The position numbers and the translations under genes were made by a program. A stretch of DNA of 55,663 nucleotides from Candidatus Gastranaerophilales bacterium (GTDB lineage: Bacteria; Cyanobacteriota; Vampirovibrionia; Gastranaerophilales; Gastranaerophilaceae), in NCBI GenBank assembly GCA_944322865.1, contig CALUQJ010000003.1:1-55663 (forward strand). The letters are read 5' to 3'. The notes below the pieces were generated by a model. That model saw nothing but the letters and a program-made list of their open reading frames with translations. It made no database searches and had not been told where the DNA came from. Shown piece by piece: positions 8,726-17,256 of this stretch; within the stretch, counting starts at the first letter, position 1; the number at the start of each line of letters is the position of its first letter.

Positions 8726-9196
8726 CTATTTGCTTGCTTTTACAGCTTTAGAAACCGCATCAGTGATATCTGTTCCGCCATAAAGTACAGCACCTTTTGC
8801 AAGAACTATATCAAAATTTCTTGCTTTAGCTTCGGTATTTATAACAGAGGAGATTTTTGAATCTATTGCAGACAATTTTGAGGTGTAATCTTTTTCGATT
8901 TTTGCACGTCTGTCCTTCAATTCTTTATTATATTTTTCTTCAAGTGACTGTTTTTTCTTAGGGTCAGTTTGAGCTATTACATCTTTTCTGGCTTTTTCGA
9001 TAAAATTGACAACTTCTTGTGCTTTGGTTTGCTGTTCTTTTTTTAGCGCTTGAACCTGAGGTGATGAATTAACAACCTTTTGCACGTCAACTACTGCTAT
9101 TCTTGACGGCATATCTGACATTGCATAATTATTTACCCCGAAACCTATAACAAATGCAGCCAATCCTACTGTTAAAAATTTTAACTTGTTGTTCAT
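8726..9196 (-). CDS. OmpH/Skp family periplasmic chaperone
   Basis: The 156-residue protein has a signal peptide (MNNKLKFLTVGLAAFVIGFG...), then IAVVDVQKVVNSSPQV, the hallmark start of the Skp/OmpH fold, and a long Lys/Glu/Gln-rich coiled coil (about residues 55-125), ending in a short beta region (FDIVLAKGAVLYGG). Skp trimers hold unfolded outer-membrane proteins in the periplasm. The start at 9196 is preferred because AAGGAG lies 6 nt upstream; an ATG 21 bp earlier lacks this. It is divergent from the Omp85-type gene at 9460, which fits a shared role in outer-membrane biogenesis. Confidence 0.87.
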   Translation of the reverse strand: MNNKLKFLTVGLAAFVIGFGVNNYAMSDMPSRIAVVDVQKVVNSSPQVQALKKEQQTKAQEVVNFIEKARKDVIAQTDPKKKQSLEEKYNKELKDRRAKIEKDYTSKLSAIDSKISSVINTEAKARNFDIVLAKGAVLYGGTDITDAVSKAVKASK

Positions 9197-9223
9197 ATTT
9201 TTCTCCTTATTTACCACAAGATT

Positions 9224-9252
9224 ACAATACTTAAATAAAATAAAAAAATCAA
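9224..9252 (-). promoter_or_regulatory. Putative promoter of ompH
   Basis: On the minus strand, TTGATT (9252-9247), a 17-bp spacer and TATTGT (9229-9224) lie 27 bp before the ompH start. The -35 box is good and the -10 box is weaker. Confidence 0.5.
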
Positions 9253-9285
9253 CTACCTTGAATGATTGAATTTTTTGTAAAATAC

Positions 9286-9314
9286 TTTACATCCACACTA
9301 AAATCGGCTATATT
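9286..9314 (+). promoter_or_regulatory. Promoter of the TpsB-like gene
   Basis: TTTACA (9286-9291), a 17-bp spacer and TATATT (9309-9314) give a good sigma-70 match. They imply an A/T-rich 5' UTR of about 140 nt before the ATG at 9460. Confidence 0.6.
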
Positions 9315-9459
9315 ATTATTATAAAAATATTTAGACTATATAAATTTGTATAAATATTTATTACAATTTAGTAACAATAATGCATTTTTCGTTATCATTT
9401 AACGTTAATGTAGTAAAATGATAGCAGATGAGATGATTTAATTTAATAAAGGTGATTAA

Positions 9460-11397
9460 ATGAAAAAGATTGGCAAAAACCTTATAAAAGCCGTATTATG
9501 TATGTCAGTTTGCTGTGTAATTAGCGCACCGGCATTTTCTGTAGATTTGCCTGCCGGCATTAACGCCAATGAAATTATGCAGGAAGGCGGCATGAACTAC
9601 AGGCATGATATGGATATAGAACGTTTTCAGAACAGAGAACGTTACATCCGTGATGATTATACCAATAGGCAACATGTACAGGAAAATCCTGAACCTATAC
9701 AAAATAAAGAGCAATATCAGGCTCCGCAGGATGTAATTAAGGCTACTGTTGATGAACTTGATACAAAAGGAGTTTATATCAATTCTGTTCAACTGGCGCC
9801 ATCTGAAATTTTGACAAAAGAAGAAACTGATCCGATTATCCAGAAGTTAGTCGGACGTAATGTATTTATCAGCGATATTCAAGCTGTTATTGATGAAATT
9901 AACACTTTATATGCAAATAAAGGTTATGTAACGGCAAAGGCATTTTTGCCAGAACAAACTGTTACTGACGGTAATATTTATATTGATATTATTGAAAGCC
10001 GTATCGGTAACATTTCGGTTGAAGAAAACCGTTGGACACGCACAAAATATATTACAGACAGATTGCCGCAAAAAGAAGGCGAATTGTTTGATATCGTTGA
10101 TCTTGAACAAGATGTTCTTGATTTCAACAGATACAATGAAGGTGTTAAATTATCCGCAAACTTAAAAGCCGGCGAAAAACCTGGAACAACTGATATAGAA
10201 ATTAAAGCAGATGAAAAATTCCCGTTCCACCTGGTCGGTGTAATGGATAACCAGGGACGTTATTCAACCGGTAATTTAAGAGGCGGTGCTATGTTATATG
10301 CAGACAGCTTGTTCGGCTTACGTGACAAGATGTCTATCGGTACTTATTTAAGCGGTGGTGTAACAAGCCCGTTCTTTGATTACAATATCCCTGTTAACAA
10401 ATATGACGGTCGTGTAGGGTTCTTATTCTCAAGCGGTTTTGCAAAAGTTAAATGGGGTCCGTTTGCTGATGAACTCGGTTTGAAAAGTAAATCTTATCAA
10501 TACAGTTTGTACTATACACAGCCGATTGTAAGAAAACCTGGATTTGAATTAAAAGGTTATGTTGCAGCTAACTACAAACGTGCGCGTGTAACAATATTTG
10601 ACGATGCTGAAAAACTAGGTGTTGATAACGTTACCAGTGTTGAAGCTGCATTGAACTTACGTAAAGATACCAAATACGGTATTTGGTATGCAAGTCAGGG
10701 CGCTTATTACGCTATCCCGATTTTAAATTCAGATACTGATAATCACTACTTTAAATATAGTGGGGCTGTTGTCAGATTGCACGATTTCTCACACGGTTTC
10801 ATCGGTCAGTTGAGAAGTAACTATCAAATTATTCCGGGCAGTCAGGATGTACCTTACTTAGATCAACTTCAGGCAGGTGGTCTTGCAACCGTCAGAGGTT
10901 ATTCAGAAGGTATGATGATCGGTAAAAACGGTTACTTTGTAAGTGGTGAATTGATGTTCCCGTTATTACCAAGAGAAATCACAAGCCCGCGTTCCGGACA
11001 GAAAATACCGTTTATCGGAAAATATGTCAAAGGTGCGATATTTGCTGACCATGCCGGTATCTTCCCTGCTGCTCAAACAGATTACGGCAGCCGTAACAGT
11101 TACTTTATGGCGTCAGTTGGTATGGGGCTTAGAGTCCAATTACCGGGCGACTTAAGTGCCAGATTATACTGGGGCTACCCGATACTTAACGACCTCTATT
11201 ATAACGGCGACATAGATAACAAGTATGGACGTTTCCACTTTGAATTAACTATGGCTCCTGACTTTGACGCTCTCTTGAGAAGCAGACACGGAGCGCCGCA
11301 GGCTGTAGAAAAACATGTTGAAGCCGAATACATAAACAATTACAATGACGTTCGTCACTACGATTACTACCTTGACGGTGGCGGCGGTAACTTATAG
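9460..11397 (+). CDS. Two-partner secretion outer-membrane transporter (TpsB/ShlB/FhaC family)
   Basis: The 645-residue protein begins with a signal peptide (cleavage near APAFS, about residue 27). A linker rich in Gln and Asn follows, then a POTRA domain of the ShlB type (residues ~107-180; SDIQAVIDEINTLYANKGYVTAKAF), a second POTRA-like region (~180-245), and an Omp85 beta barrel with the conserved VRGY motif at residues 478-481 (lid loop 6). TpsB proteins export large beta-helical TpsA substrates. No TpsA gene is in the window, so the substrate is elsewhere or this is an orphan. AAAGGTGAT precedes the ATG. It marks a true outer membrane. General Omp85 assembly (BamA) is less likely because only about two POTRA domains are present. 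Confidence 0.88.
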   Translation: MKKIGKNLIKAVLCMSVCCVISAPAFSVDLPAGINANEIMQEGGMNYRHDMDIERFQNRERYIRDDYTNRQHVQENPEPIQNKEQYQAPQDVIKATVDELDTKGVYINSVQLAPSEILTKEETDPIIQKLVGRNVFISDIQAVIDEINTLYANKGYVTAKAFLPEQTVTDGNIYIDIIESRIGNISVEENRWTRTKYITDRLPQKEGELFDIVDLEQDVLDFNRYNEGVKLSANLKAGEKPGTTDIEIKADEKFPFHLVGVMDNQGRYSTGNLRGGAMLYADSLFGLRDKMSIGTYLSGGVTSPFFDYNIPVNKYDGRVGFLFSSGFAKVKWGPFADELGLKSKSYQYSLYYTQPIVRKPGFELKGYVAANYKRARVTIFDDAEKLGVDNVTSVEAALNLRKDTKYGIWYASQGAYYAIPILNSDTDNHYFKYSGAVVRLHDFSHGFIGQLRSNYQIIPGSQDVPYLDQLQAGGLATVRGYSEGMMIGKNGYFVSGELMFPLLPREITSPRSGQKIPFIGKYVKGAIFADHAGIFPAAQTDYGSRNSYFMASVGMGLRVQLPGDLSARLYWGYPILNDLYYNGDIDNKYGRFHFELTMAPDFDALLRSRHGAPQAVEKHVEAEYINNYNDVRHYDYYLDGGGGNL

Positions 11398-11412
11398 AAA
11401 ATGACTTTATGA

Positions 11413-11448
11413 TATGCGATAACTTTTTTAAGTTATCGCATATTTATA
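11413..11448 (+). terminator. Intrinsic terminator of the TpsB-like gene
   Basis: A perfect 13-bp stem (arms 11413-11425 and 11430-11442) with a TTTT loop lies 16 bp after the stop. The following TTTATAAG is short, but the stem is strong in both orientations. Confidence 0.75.
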
Positions 11449-11485
11449 AGCACTGGCATGTGCATTAGAAAGAGAGGCAATATAA

Positions 11486-12169
11486 ATGGCAAAAGGGATA
11501 TTTGTGACAGCAACCGGCACAGATGTCGGAAAAACATATGTATCAGCACTTCTGGTAAAAAAAATGTGTGATTGGGGATATAATTGCGGATATTATAAGC
11601 CGGCTTTAAGCGGAGCTGAATTTATAAACGGAAAGCTTATCCCCGGAGATTGTGATTATGTAGTTAAAACAGCAGGTCTTAACGTCCAGCCTGAAAAATG
11701 CATTTCTTATATGTTTAAACCGGCTGTTTCCCCGCATCTGGCAGCACAAATAGAACATAATCCGATTAAACTTGACAAAATCACATCTGATTTTACGGCA
11801 ATAAAAAAACAGTATGATTATATTGTCGTAGAAGGTGCAGGAGGTATTGTCTGTCCTTTTAATATTGAAGAGGGCATCCTATTGCCGGATGTCATAAAAA
11901 CGCTTGATTTAGATATTGTCATTGTTGCCTCAGCAGAACTAGGCACGATTAATTCAATCGTTCTGACTGTTGAATATGCGAAACAGCATGGCATTGCGGT
12001 TAAGGGTATTATATTAAACGGCTATAACCCTGATGATGTTATGCAGGTTGATAATAAAAAGTGCGCAGAACTACTGACAGGGATACATGTTCTGGCAACT
12101 GTCGGAAAAAAACAGAAAGATTTAGAGATTGAAAGAGGTATTTTAGAAGGGATTTTCAAGGAGATTTAG
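11486..12169 (+). CDS. bioD: Dethiobiotin synthetase
   Basis: The 227-residue protein shows the P-loop GTDVGKT (residues 11-17), the Lys in YYKPALSG that binds substrate, and EGAGGIVCPF, all diagnostic of BioD. It closes the ureido ring of 7,8-diaminononanoate with CO2 and ATP to give dethiobiotin in the cytosol. It is followed after 3 bp by bioA, which makes its substrate, so the two form an operon with the steps in reverse gene order. bioB, bioF and the early pimelate genes are not in the window. The ribosome binding site GAGAGG lies upstream. No BirA operator was recognised. Confidence 0.95.
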   Translation: MAKGIFVTATGTDVGKTYVSALLVKKMCDWGYNCGYYKPALSGAEFINGKLIPGDCDYVVKTAGLNVQPEKCISYMFKPAVSPHLAAQIEHNPIKLDKITSDFTAIKKQYDYIVVEGAGGIVCPFNIEEGILLPDVIKTLDLDIVIVASAELGTINSIVLTVEYAKQHGIAVKGIILNGYNPDDVMQVDNKKCAELLTGIHVLATVGKKQKDLEIERGILEGIFKEI

Positions 12170-12172
12170 GTT

Positions 12173-13516
12173 ATGGAAAACTGGGCAGAAAAGGATTTGA
12201 AATACATCTGGCATCCGTGTTCACAAATGAAGGATTACGAAGAATTGCCGCCGATTGTTATAGAACGCGGCGACGGAATAAAATTATACGATATTAACGG
12301 CAAAGCATATTATGATGTTGTAAGTTCATGGTGGTGTAATCTTTTAGGGCATTGTAATCCGAGGATTAATGCCGCTGTAAAAAAACAGCTAGATACACTG
12401 GAACACGTTATTTTTGCGAATTTTTCACACAAACCCGCGATTACTTTGTGCGAAAAATTATCTAAAGTTTTGCCGCAGGGGTTATGTAAATTTAATTTTA
12501 CCGACAACGGGTCATCTGCTATAGAGGCGGCAATGAAAGTAAGTTTTCAATACCATGCCCAGACCGGCAACCCTCAAAAAAAGAGGTTTATGGCACTATC
12601 TGATGCCTACCACGGTGAAACAATCGGTGCATTGTCAGTCGGCGGAGTTGATTTATATTCAGAAATTTATAAACCTATTTTGCTTGATATTGCAAGGATA
12701 GAAGGTCCTGATTGCTACAGATGTCCGTATGGCAAAGATAGAGAGCACTGTCAGTGCGAGTGTATCTCAAAAGCTGAGCAGGCATTTGCACTATACGGTA
12801 AAGAAACCTGTGCGCTCCTGGTTGAGCCGTTATTGCAAGGTTCGGCAGGCATGAGGGTTTATCCGCCTTTATATTTAAAAAAATTGCGTGAACTTTGTGA
12901 TGAGTACAACGTGCACTTAATCGCGGATGAAATTGCTACCGGCTACGGCAGAACAGGAAAGATGTTTGCATTTGACCATGCCGGAGTTTCTCCCGATATC
13001 ATGTGCCTTTCCAAAGGTTTAACCGGCGGATATATGCCTATGGCAATGTTTATTACAACCCAAAAGATTTATGATGCATTTTATGCTGACTACAATGAAG
13101 GCAAAGCTTTTATGCACAGTCATACCTATAGCGGCAACCCGCTTGCCTGCTCTGCGGCAATTGAAGTGCTTAATATTCTCGAAGATGAACATATTATTGA
13201 AAAAGCAAATGAAAATGCTAAATATTTCAATAAAATTATCAAAGAAAAATTTCTGCCGCATAAAAATGTCGGCGAAGTGCGTTCAATAGGTTTAATTAAC
13301 GCAATAGAACTTGTAAAAGATAAAAATACAAAAGAGCCTTTTGATTCAAAACTTCGAACAGGGTATCAAATCTATAAAAAAGCATTGCAAAACGGTGTAT
13401 TACTGCGCCCGCTGGGTGATGTAATATACTTCAATCCGCCATTAATTATCAAGCCTGAGGATATGGATTATGTAACCGATATTGCCCTAAAATGCCTCAA
13501 TGAGATTCTCGGGTAA
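12173..13516 (+). CDS. bioA: Adenosylmethionine-8-amino-7-oxononanoate aminotransferase
   Basis: This is a 447-residue class III PLP aminotransferase. Signatures are WHPCSQMKDYE at the N-terminus, VVSSWWCNLLGHCNP, the pyridoxal Lys in CLSKGLTGGYMPM, and GDVIYFNPPLII near the end. The short Cys-rich insert (CYRCPYGKDREHCQCEC) occurs in many BioA proteins and may bind metal or disulfides; it is not unusual. It converts 7-keto-8-aminopelargonate to 7,8-diaminopelargonate using SAM as amino donor, and it is cotranscribed with bioD. GGAG with ATTTAGGTT precedes the ATG. Confidence 0.95.
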   Translation: MENWAEKDLKYIWHPCSQMKDYEELPPIVIERGDGIKLYDINGKAYYDVVSSWWCNLLGHCNPRINAAVKKQLDTLEHVIFANFSHKPAITLCEKLSKVLPQGLCKFNFTDNGSSAIEAAMKVSFQYHAQTGNPQKKRFMALSDAYHGETIGALSVGGVDLYSEIYKPILLDIARIEGPDCYRCPYGKDREHCQCECISKAEQAFALYGKETCALLVEPLLQGSAGMRVYPPLYLKKLRELCDEYNVHLIADEIATGYGRTGKMFAFDHAGVSPDIMCLSKGLTGGYMPMAMFITTQKIYDAFYADYNEGKAFMHSHTYSGNPLACSAAIEVLNILEDEHIIEKANENAKYFNKIIKEKFLPHKNVGEVRSIGLINAIELVKDKNTKEPFDSKLRTGYQIYKKALQNGVLLRPLGDVIYFNPPLIIKPEDMDYVTDIALKCLNEILG

Positions 13517-13662
13517 AATCAGCGCACACCAACTTATACGTTTTTTAATTAACGTAATTACTACACTTTTTATAGCCCATAATCTTCTTCTTGGTAAAAA
13601 ATTTCAGGAAAGCAAATTCTTCTGCAACAAATTGCGATGCTTTACGTCTGTAATTTTAAGGA

Positions 13663-13758
13663 TTATCCTTCTGTTGTAAGTTCTTCCCAGATACTAGGAA
13701 CAACGATTAAAGCAGTGTAAACGATGAATCCGAACAAGATTAAATTGATAGCTTCCAT
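13663..13758 (-). CDS. Small membrane protein, 31 aa
   Basis: AGGAG lies 9 nt before an ATG that opens a 31-codon frame. The product starts MEAINLILFGF and continues with IVYTALIVVPSIWEE, then ends ELTTEG: a single hydrophobic helix with a short acidic tail. Codon use is like neighbouring genes. The strong ribosome binding site and clean transmembrane profile support a real gene. I do not recognise the family; its size recalls small subunits of membrane complexes. It lies alone on the minus strand between bioA and a zinc-ribbon gene. Confidence 0.55.
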   Translation of the reverse strand: MEAINLILFGFIVYTALIVVPSIWEELTTEG

Positions 13759-13871
13759 GATAAACTTCTCCTAAATGTTTACATTTATATTATTCCCTGA
13801 AAGTAATATTTTGTAACATATTTGAATACTGATTTTAAAAATTCATGGTACAATTTTAGAAAGAGGGATTT

Positions 13872-14183
13872 ATGAAAAAGAAAATAAAACAATTATTTAA
13901 TAATCTATGTTGTTCAGTCTGTCATCAGGGGTTTGACGAAGATTCGATAGAAATTAAACGCGATGAGGCAGGGCTGCTTGTTGTGCATTTAACCTGCCAG
14001 CATTGCGGCAAATCATTCGGAGTTGCGTTTTTAGGACTGACTGATATAACCCTTAAAAATCCGGATGATATGGCTCTAAACGTAGTCGAGGGACCTGACG
14101 CTATTAACTATGACGACGTAATTGATGCGCATAGATTTATTCAAAATCTGGATTCAGATTGGCAAAAATACTTGCCAAAATAA
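13872..14183 (+). CDS. Small zinc-ribbon-like protein, 103 aa
   Basis: Two Cys-x-x-Cys knuckles (CSVC at about 14-17 and CQHC at about 43-46) separated by about 25 residues form a probable treble-clef or rubredoxin-like zinc ribbon in the first half. The C-terminal half is acidic (VVEGPDAINYDDVIDAHRF). There is no signal peptide. I cannot assign a function; it could bind nucleic acid or protein. GAGG is 5 nt before the ATG, and a strong terminator follows. Confidence 0.7.
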   Translation: MKKKIKQLFNNLCCSVCHQGFDEDSIEIKRDEAGLLVVHLTCQHCGKSFGVAFLGLTDITLKNPDDMALNVVEGPDAINYDDVIDAHRFIQNLDSDWQKYLPK

Positions 14184-14211
14184 AAATTTTACCTCCTTAT
14201 TAAGTTATATT

Positions 14212-14250
14212 AAATTGCACATGTAAAAATGTGCAATTTTTCTTTTTTTT
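14212..14250 (+). terminator. Intrinsic terminator after the zinc-ribbon gene
   Basis: A perfect 11-bp stem (14212-14222 with 14229-14239) is followed by TTCTTTTTTTT. It lies before, not inside, the M16 gene, which supports the later M16 start. Confidence 0.9.
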
Positions 14251-14278
14251 AAGTTTTTATCGTATTATAGGTAGTATC

Positions 14279-17107
14279 ATGCAGCAAATTAGTACGAATT
14301 ATTTAGACCGAATAAAATTAAACTTGCAGAGTCAAAAAACTGCCGAAAATCCTGCTGTTAATCCGTCAGTCAGGCAAATTGACACTCTTTCTAATGTTAC
14401 CCCTGATTTTAATGTCAGTGTTCCTGTTGGTTATCAAAAAATAAAAGATATCAAATTTCCTTATGATACTACAGCATCTTTGTATAAACTCTCTAACGGT
14501 CAAAATGTAATTATAATTCCGAAAGAAGGCACAACCGTTGTAAAAAGTTATGTAAAAACAGGATCAATGAATGAACCTGACAATTTACGCGGCATAAGCC
14601 ATTTTATTGAGCACAACCTCTTCAACGGCTCAAAAGGATTGGATGCAGATGAATTTTTTACACGTGTTAATGAGATGGGCGCTTCAAGCAATGCGGCTAC
14701 AGGATATGCTGAAACAAATTATTATATAAATTCAAATCTTTTGCGTAAAGGAGATCTGGAAGAAAAAATTAAACTTCAGGCATCAATGCTCCAATCTCCG
14801 TATTTTCTCACTGATAAACTTGAAAAAGAAAAAGGTATTGTTAATTCCGAAATTAACATGATACTTTCCAATCCCGACAATATCGGTTTCAACCGCGCAA
14901 TAAAAAATTTATATAATATTCAATCCACATCAGTAGACTTGATAGGCGGGACAACTGATAACATAACTAATTTGACCCGCGAAGATGTTGTTGATTATTT
15001 TAACCGTAACTACTATCCTGCGAACACAACAACCGTTATAACAGGAGAAGTCGATCCTGACGAAACAATTAAACTTGTTGCAAAATACTTCAACTCAACC
15101 AAAACACCACCGGCAAGCCGCAACTATGAAAAATTGCAGCCTGTTCAAAGCGCGGTAAGAGAAGATATAATTTCCGATAAAGCGCACTCAACAGGTATTT
15201 ATGCGGCATTCAACGGTCCGGCTGATAATGATGCAAAAGGACAGGTTTTATTGAAAGCGCTGTCTGTACTTCTTACCGGCTCTAAAAACGCCAGAATTTC
15301 AAAAGAATTAAGAGATTACAATGCTGATGTATATATGGATGTCGAAACAGTAAGTACAAAACCCTCAGACGGACTTGCTATAGTTTTTAACAGCGAAACA
15401 ACAGAAGAAAATTCCCCAAAAGTTCTGAGAATTATCGCGAACAAAATTGATGAACTTAAACATAAACAGCCAACACCTGACGAAATGAGCTTTATCAAGA
15501 AAACTTTAAAAAGAAACTTTGCAAGTAATTTTGAATGCTCGGCTAATTTGAATACAATAATTGGAGAAGCAACTCTTGACGGTATCTTAAATTCAATAAA
15601 CGATTACGAAAAAATGGTTGATAGTCTGACTCCTCAAGATATTTCAAATGCAGCTGCAAAATTTCTTGATACCACAAAAGCCTCTATCGTACTTGTTCAT
15701 CCTGATACTATAGATGAAGCTACATTGAGAAAAAATCACGTTGCAGCGCAAAAAATAACATTCACCGGCAATTCTGATAATATCCTCAAAAAAACAGCTG
15801 TTAATATGGATAATGTCAAATCCTATAAAACATCTAATAATTTTCAGATCATCACAAACAATTCAAAAACAAATAACTGTGATTTATCCATAGCTTTTGA
15901 AAATCTTTATTCTGCAAACGTGAACCCTGCAACCCCTATAATACTGCATAAAATGCTGAATGCAGGTTCTGCCTCCCGTCATGAATTTGATTACCTTGCA
16001 GACTTGAATAAAGATGCTATATCTGTAAAATTCAGAGCGGATGAATCCGGTTTAGGGGCAAATGCATATTTTGCGGCAGAAGATTTGCCAAAAACTCTTG
16101 ATGCAATTAATGAGGTTTTGCTAAATCCCAGAATAACCGAAGCTACACTTGATATGGCTAAAAAACAAATACTGGAAGCTATTGAACTTGCTGACAAAAC
16201 CCCTATGGAAAAATTAAACAAAGAATTATTCCCTAATGACAACTATGGCGCAACCGATGAAGATATAAAAGAAGGACTTAAAAAAGTAACCCTCGCTGAT
16301 GTGCGCGGTCTGTATGAATACATTATGAAAAACCCGAGCGGCTCAATTGTTATATCTGCACCTTTTAAACAAAATCCTGAACTTTTAAATACTTTAGCAA
16401 AGCATCTTCCGGCAGGCAATAAACAGTTTGCAGATATAAATCCGGCAATTCTCGATACTTATACACCTGTTGCGCAAACAAAAGTACTGACAGATACACA
16501 TAACAAAAATCAAGCCGATATAGTTGAAGCATTTAAATTTAAAAACAACGGTAACTTAAAAGATGATGTTACTGTAACGCTTTTAAATATTATTCTGGGC
16601 GGTAATTCCTCCTCCAGACTGTTTCAGGATTTGCGTGAAACCGAAAAACTTGCTTATTCTGTTCGCTCAACTGTAAACTATCACGACAACACAGGCATTA
16701 TGAAACTTCGTATCGGTACAACTACAGAAAACAAACAAACCGGCGAAATAAGCTACGATAACGTTCAAAAATCTATTGACGGATTCAATAGACATATTCA
16801 AAAAATTAAAACAGAAAAAGTTTCAGAAAAAGAACTTGAAAATGCAAAACTTTATCTGAAAAATCTCATATTGTCTGATAATGAAGACGGTTTTGGAAAA
16901 ATGATAAGTCTTGATATCGGACTTCACAATTACTACGGACCTTCGAGAGAAAACCAGTTTATAGATATGATTGATAATATAACTGTCGATGATATTTATA
17001 ATATGGCAAATCATATTTTTAATTCAAAACCGGTATATTCAATCAATGCAACCCCGAATACACTTGCTGCAAACAAAGAGTATTTTAAGAAATTAGAAAC
17101 TGTGTAA
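14279..17107 (+). CDS. M16 family zinc metalloprotease (two M16 units fused)
   Basis: The 942-residue protein contains the inverted zinc motif HFIEH (His108, Glu111, His112) and the distal ligand Glu191 (GIVNSEIN), so the first half is catalytic. The second half (about 510-940) is the inactive M16 partner, with the Gly-Gly-Asn-Ser-Ser-Ser-Arg-Leu block (about residue 775) and the Arg/Tyr region (EKLAYSVRS) that binds substrate C-terminally. Single-chain M16 enzymes of ~900 residues form a closed clamshell that degrades peptides. No signal peptide is visible; the first 60 residues are Asn/Gln-rich. The start at 14279 is chosen because a frame opening at 14231 would run through the terminator poly-T. 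Confidence 0.9.
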   Translation: MQQISTNYLDRIKLNLQSQKTAENPAVNPSVRQIDTLSNVTPDFNVSVPVGYQKIKDIKFPYDTTASLYKLSNGQNVIIIPKEGTTVVKSYVKTGSMNEPDNLRGISHFIEHNLFNGSKGLDADEFFTRVNEMGASSNAATGYAETNYYINSNLLRKGDLEEKIKLQASMLQSPYFLTDKLEKEKGIVNSEINMILSNPDNIGFNRAIKNLYNIQSTSVDLIGGTTDNITNLTREDVVDYFNRNYYPANTTTVITGEVDPDETIKLVAKYFNSTKTPPASRNYEKLQPVQSAVREDIISDKAHSTGIYAAFNGPADNDAKGQVLLKALSVLLTGSKNARISKELRDYNADVYMDVETVSTKPSDGLAIVFNSETTEENSPKVLRIIANKIDELKHKQPTPDEMSFIKKTLKRNFASNFECSANLNTIIGEATLDGILNSINDYEKMVDSLTPQDISNAAAKFLDTTKASIVLVHPDTIDEATLRKNHVAAQKITFTGNSDNILKKTAVNMDNVKSYKTSNNFQIITNNSKTNNCDLSIAFENLYSANVNPATPIILHKMLNAGSASRHEFDYLADLNKDAISVKFRADESGLGANAYFAAEDLPKTLDAINEVLLNPRITEATLDMAKKQILEAIELADKTPMEKLNKELFPNDNYGATDEDIKEGLKKVTLADVRGLYEYIMKNPSGSIVISAPFKQNPELLNTLAKHLPAGNKQFADINPAILDTYTPVAQTKVLTDTHNKNQADIVEAFKFKNNGNLKDDVTVTLLNIILGGNSSSRLFQDLRETEKLAYSVRSTVNYHDNTGIMKLRIGTTTENKQTGEISYDNVQKSIDGFNRHIQKIKTEKVSEKELENAKLYLKNLILSDNEDGFGKMISLDIGLHNYYGPSRENQFIDMIDNITVDDIYNMANHIFNSKPVYSINATPNTLAANKEYFKKLETV

Positions 17108-17132
17108 ATGCTGATATACATAGGATTTCCGG

Positions 17133-17252
17133 CTTGTATTTTACAAAAATGCACATCTATTTTTACATTTTTGCACACTTGTATTTTACAAAAACGCACG
17201 TACATATTTTACATTTTCGCAGCCGCCTACTTTACAAAATTGCAAAATGCTG
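17133..17252. repeat. Iteron-like direct repeats, five copies at 22-23 bp
   Basis: TTTTACA (last copy CTTTACA) occurs at 17139, 17161, 17184, 17207 and 17230, each followed 4 nt later by GCA (TGCA or CGCA). Spacing is 22, 23, 23 and 23 bp, about two helical turns. The array is also two 45-bp units (17133-17177, 17178-17222). It fills the gap between convergent genes. Confidence 0.7.
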
Positions 17253-17256
17253 AATC

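Noticed and set aside
13517-13662. Possible further small gene after the 31-aa ORF
   Set aside because: Only short frames without ribosome binding sites; nothing supported.
14231-14278. Earlier start of the M16 protease
   Set aside because: The extra codons are the poly-T of the upstream terminator (a run of Phe) and have no ribosome binding site.
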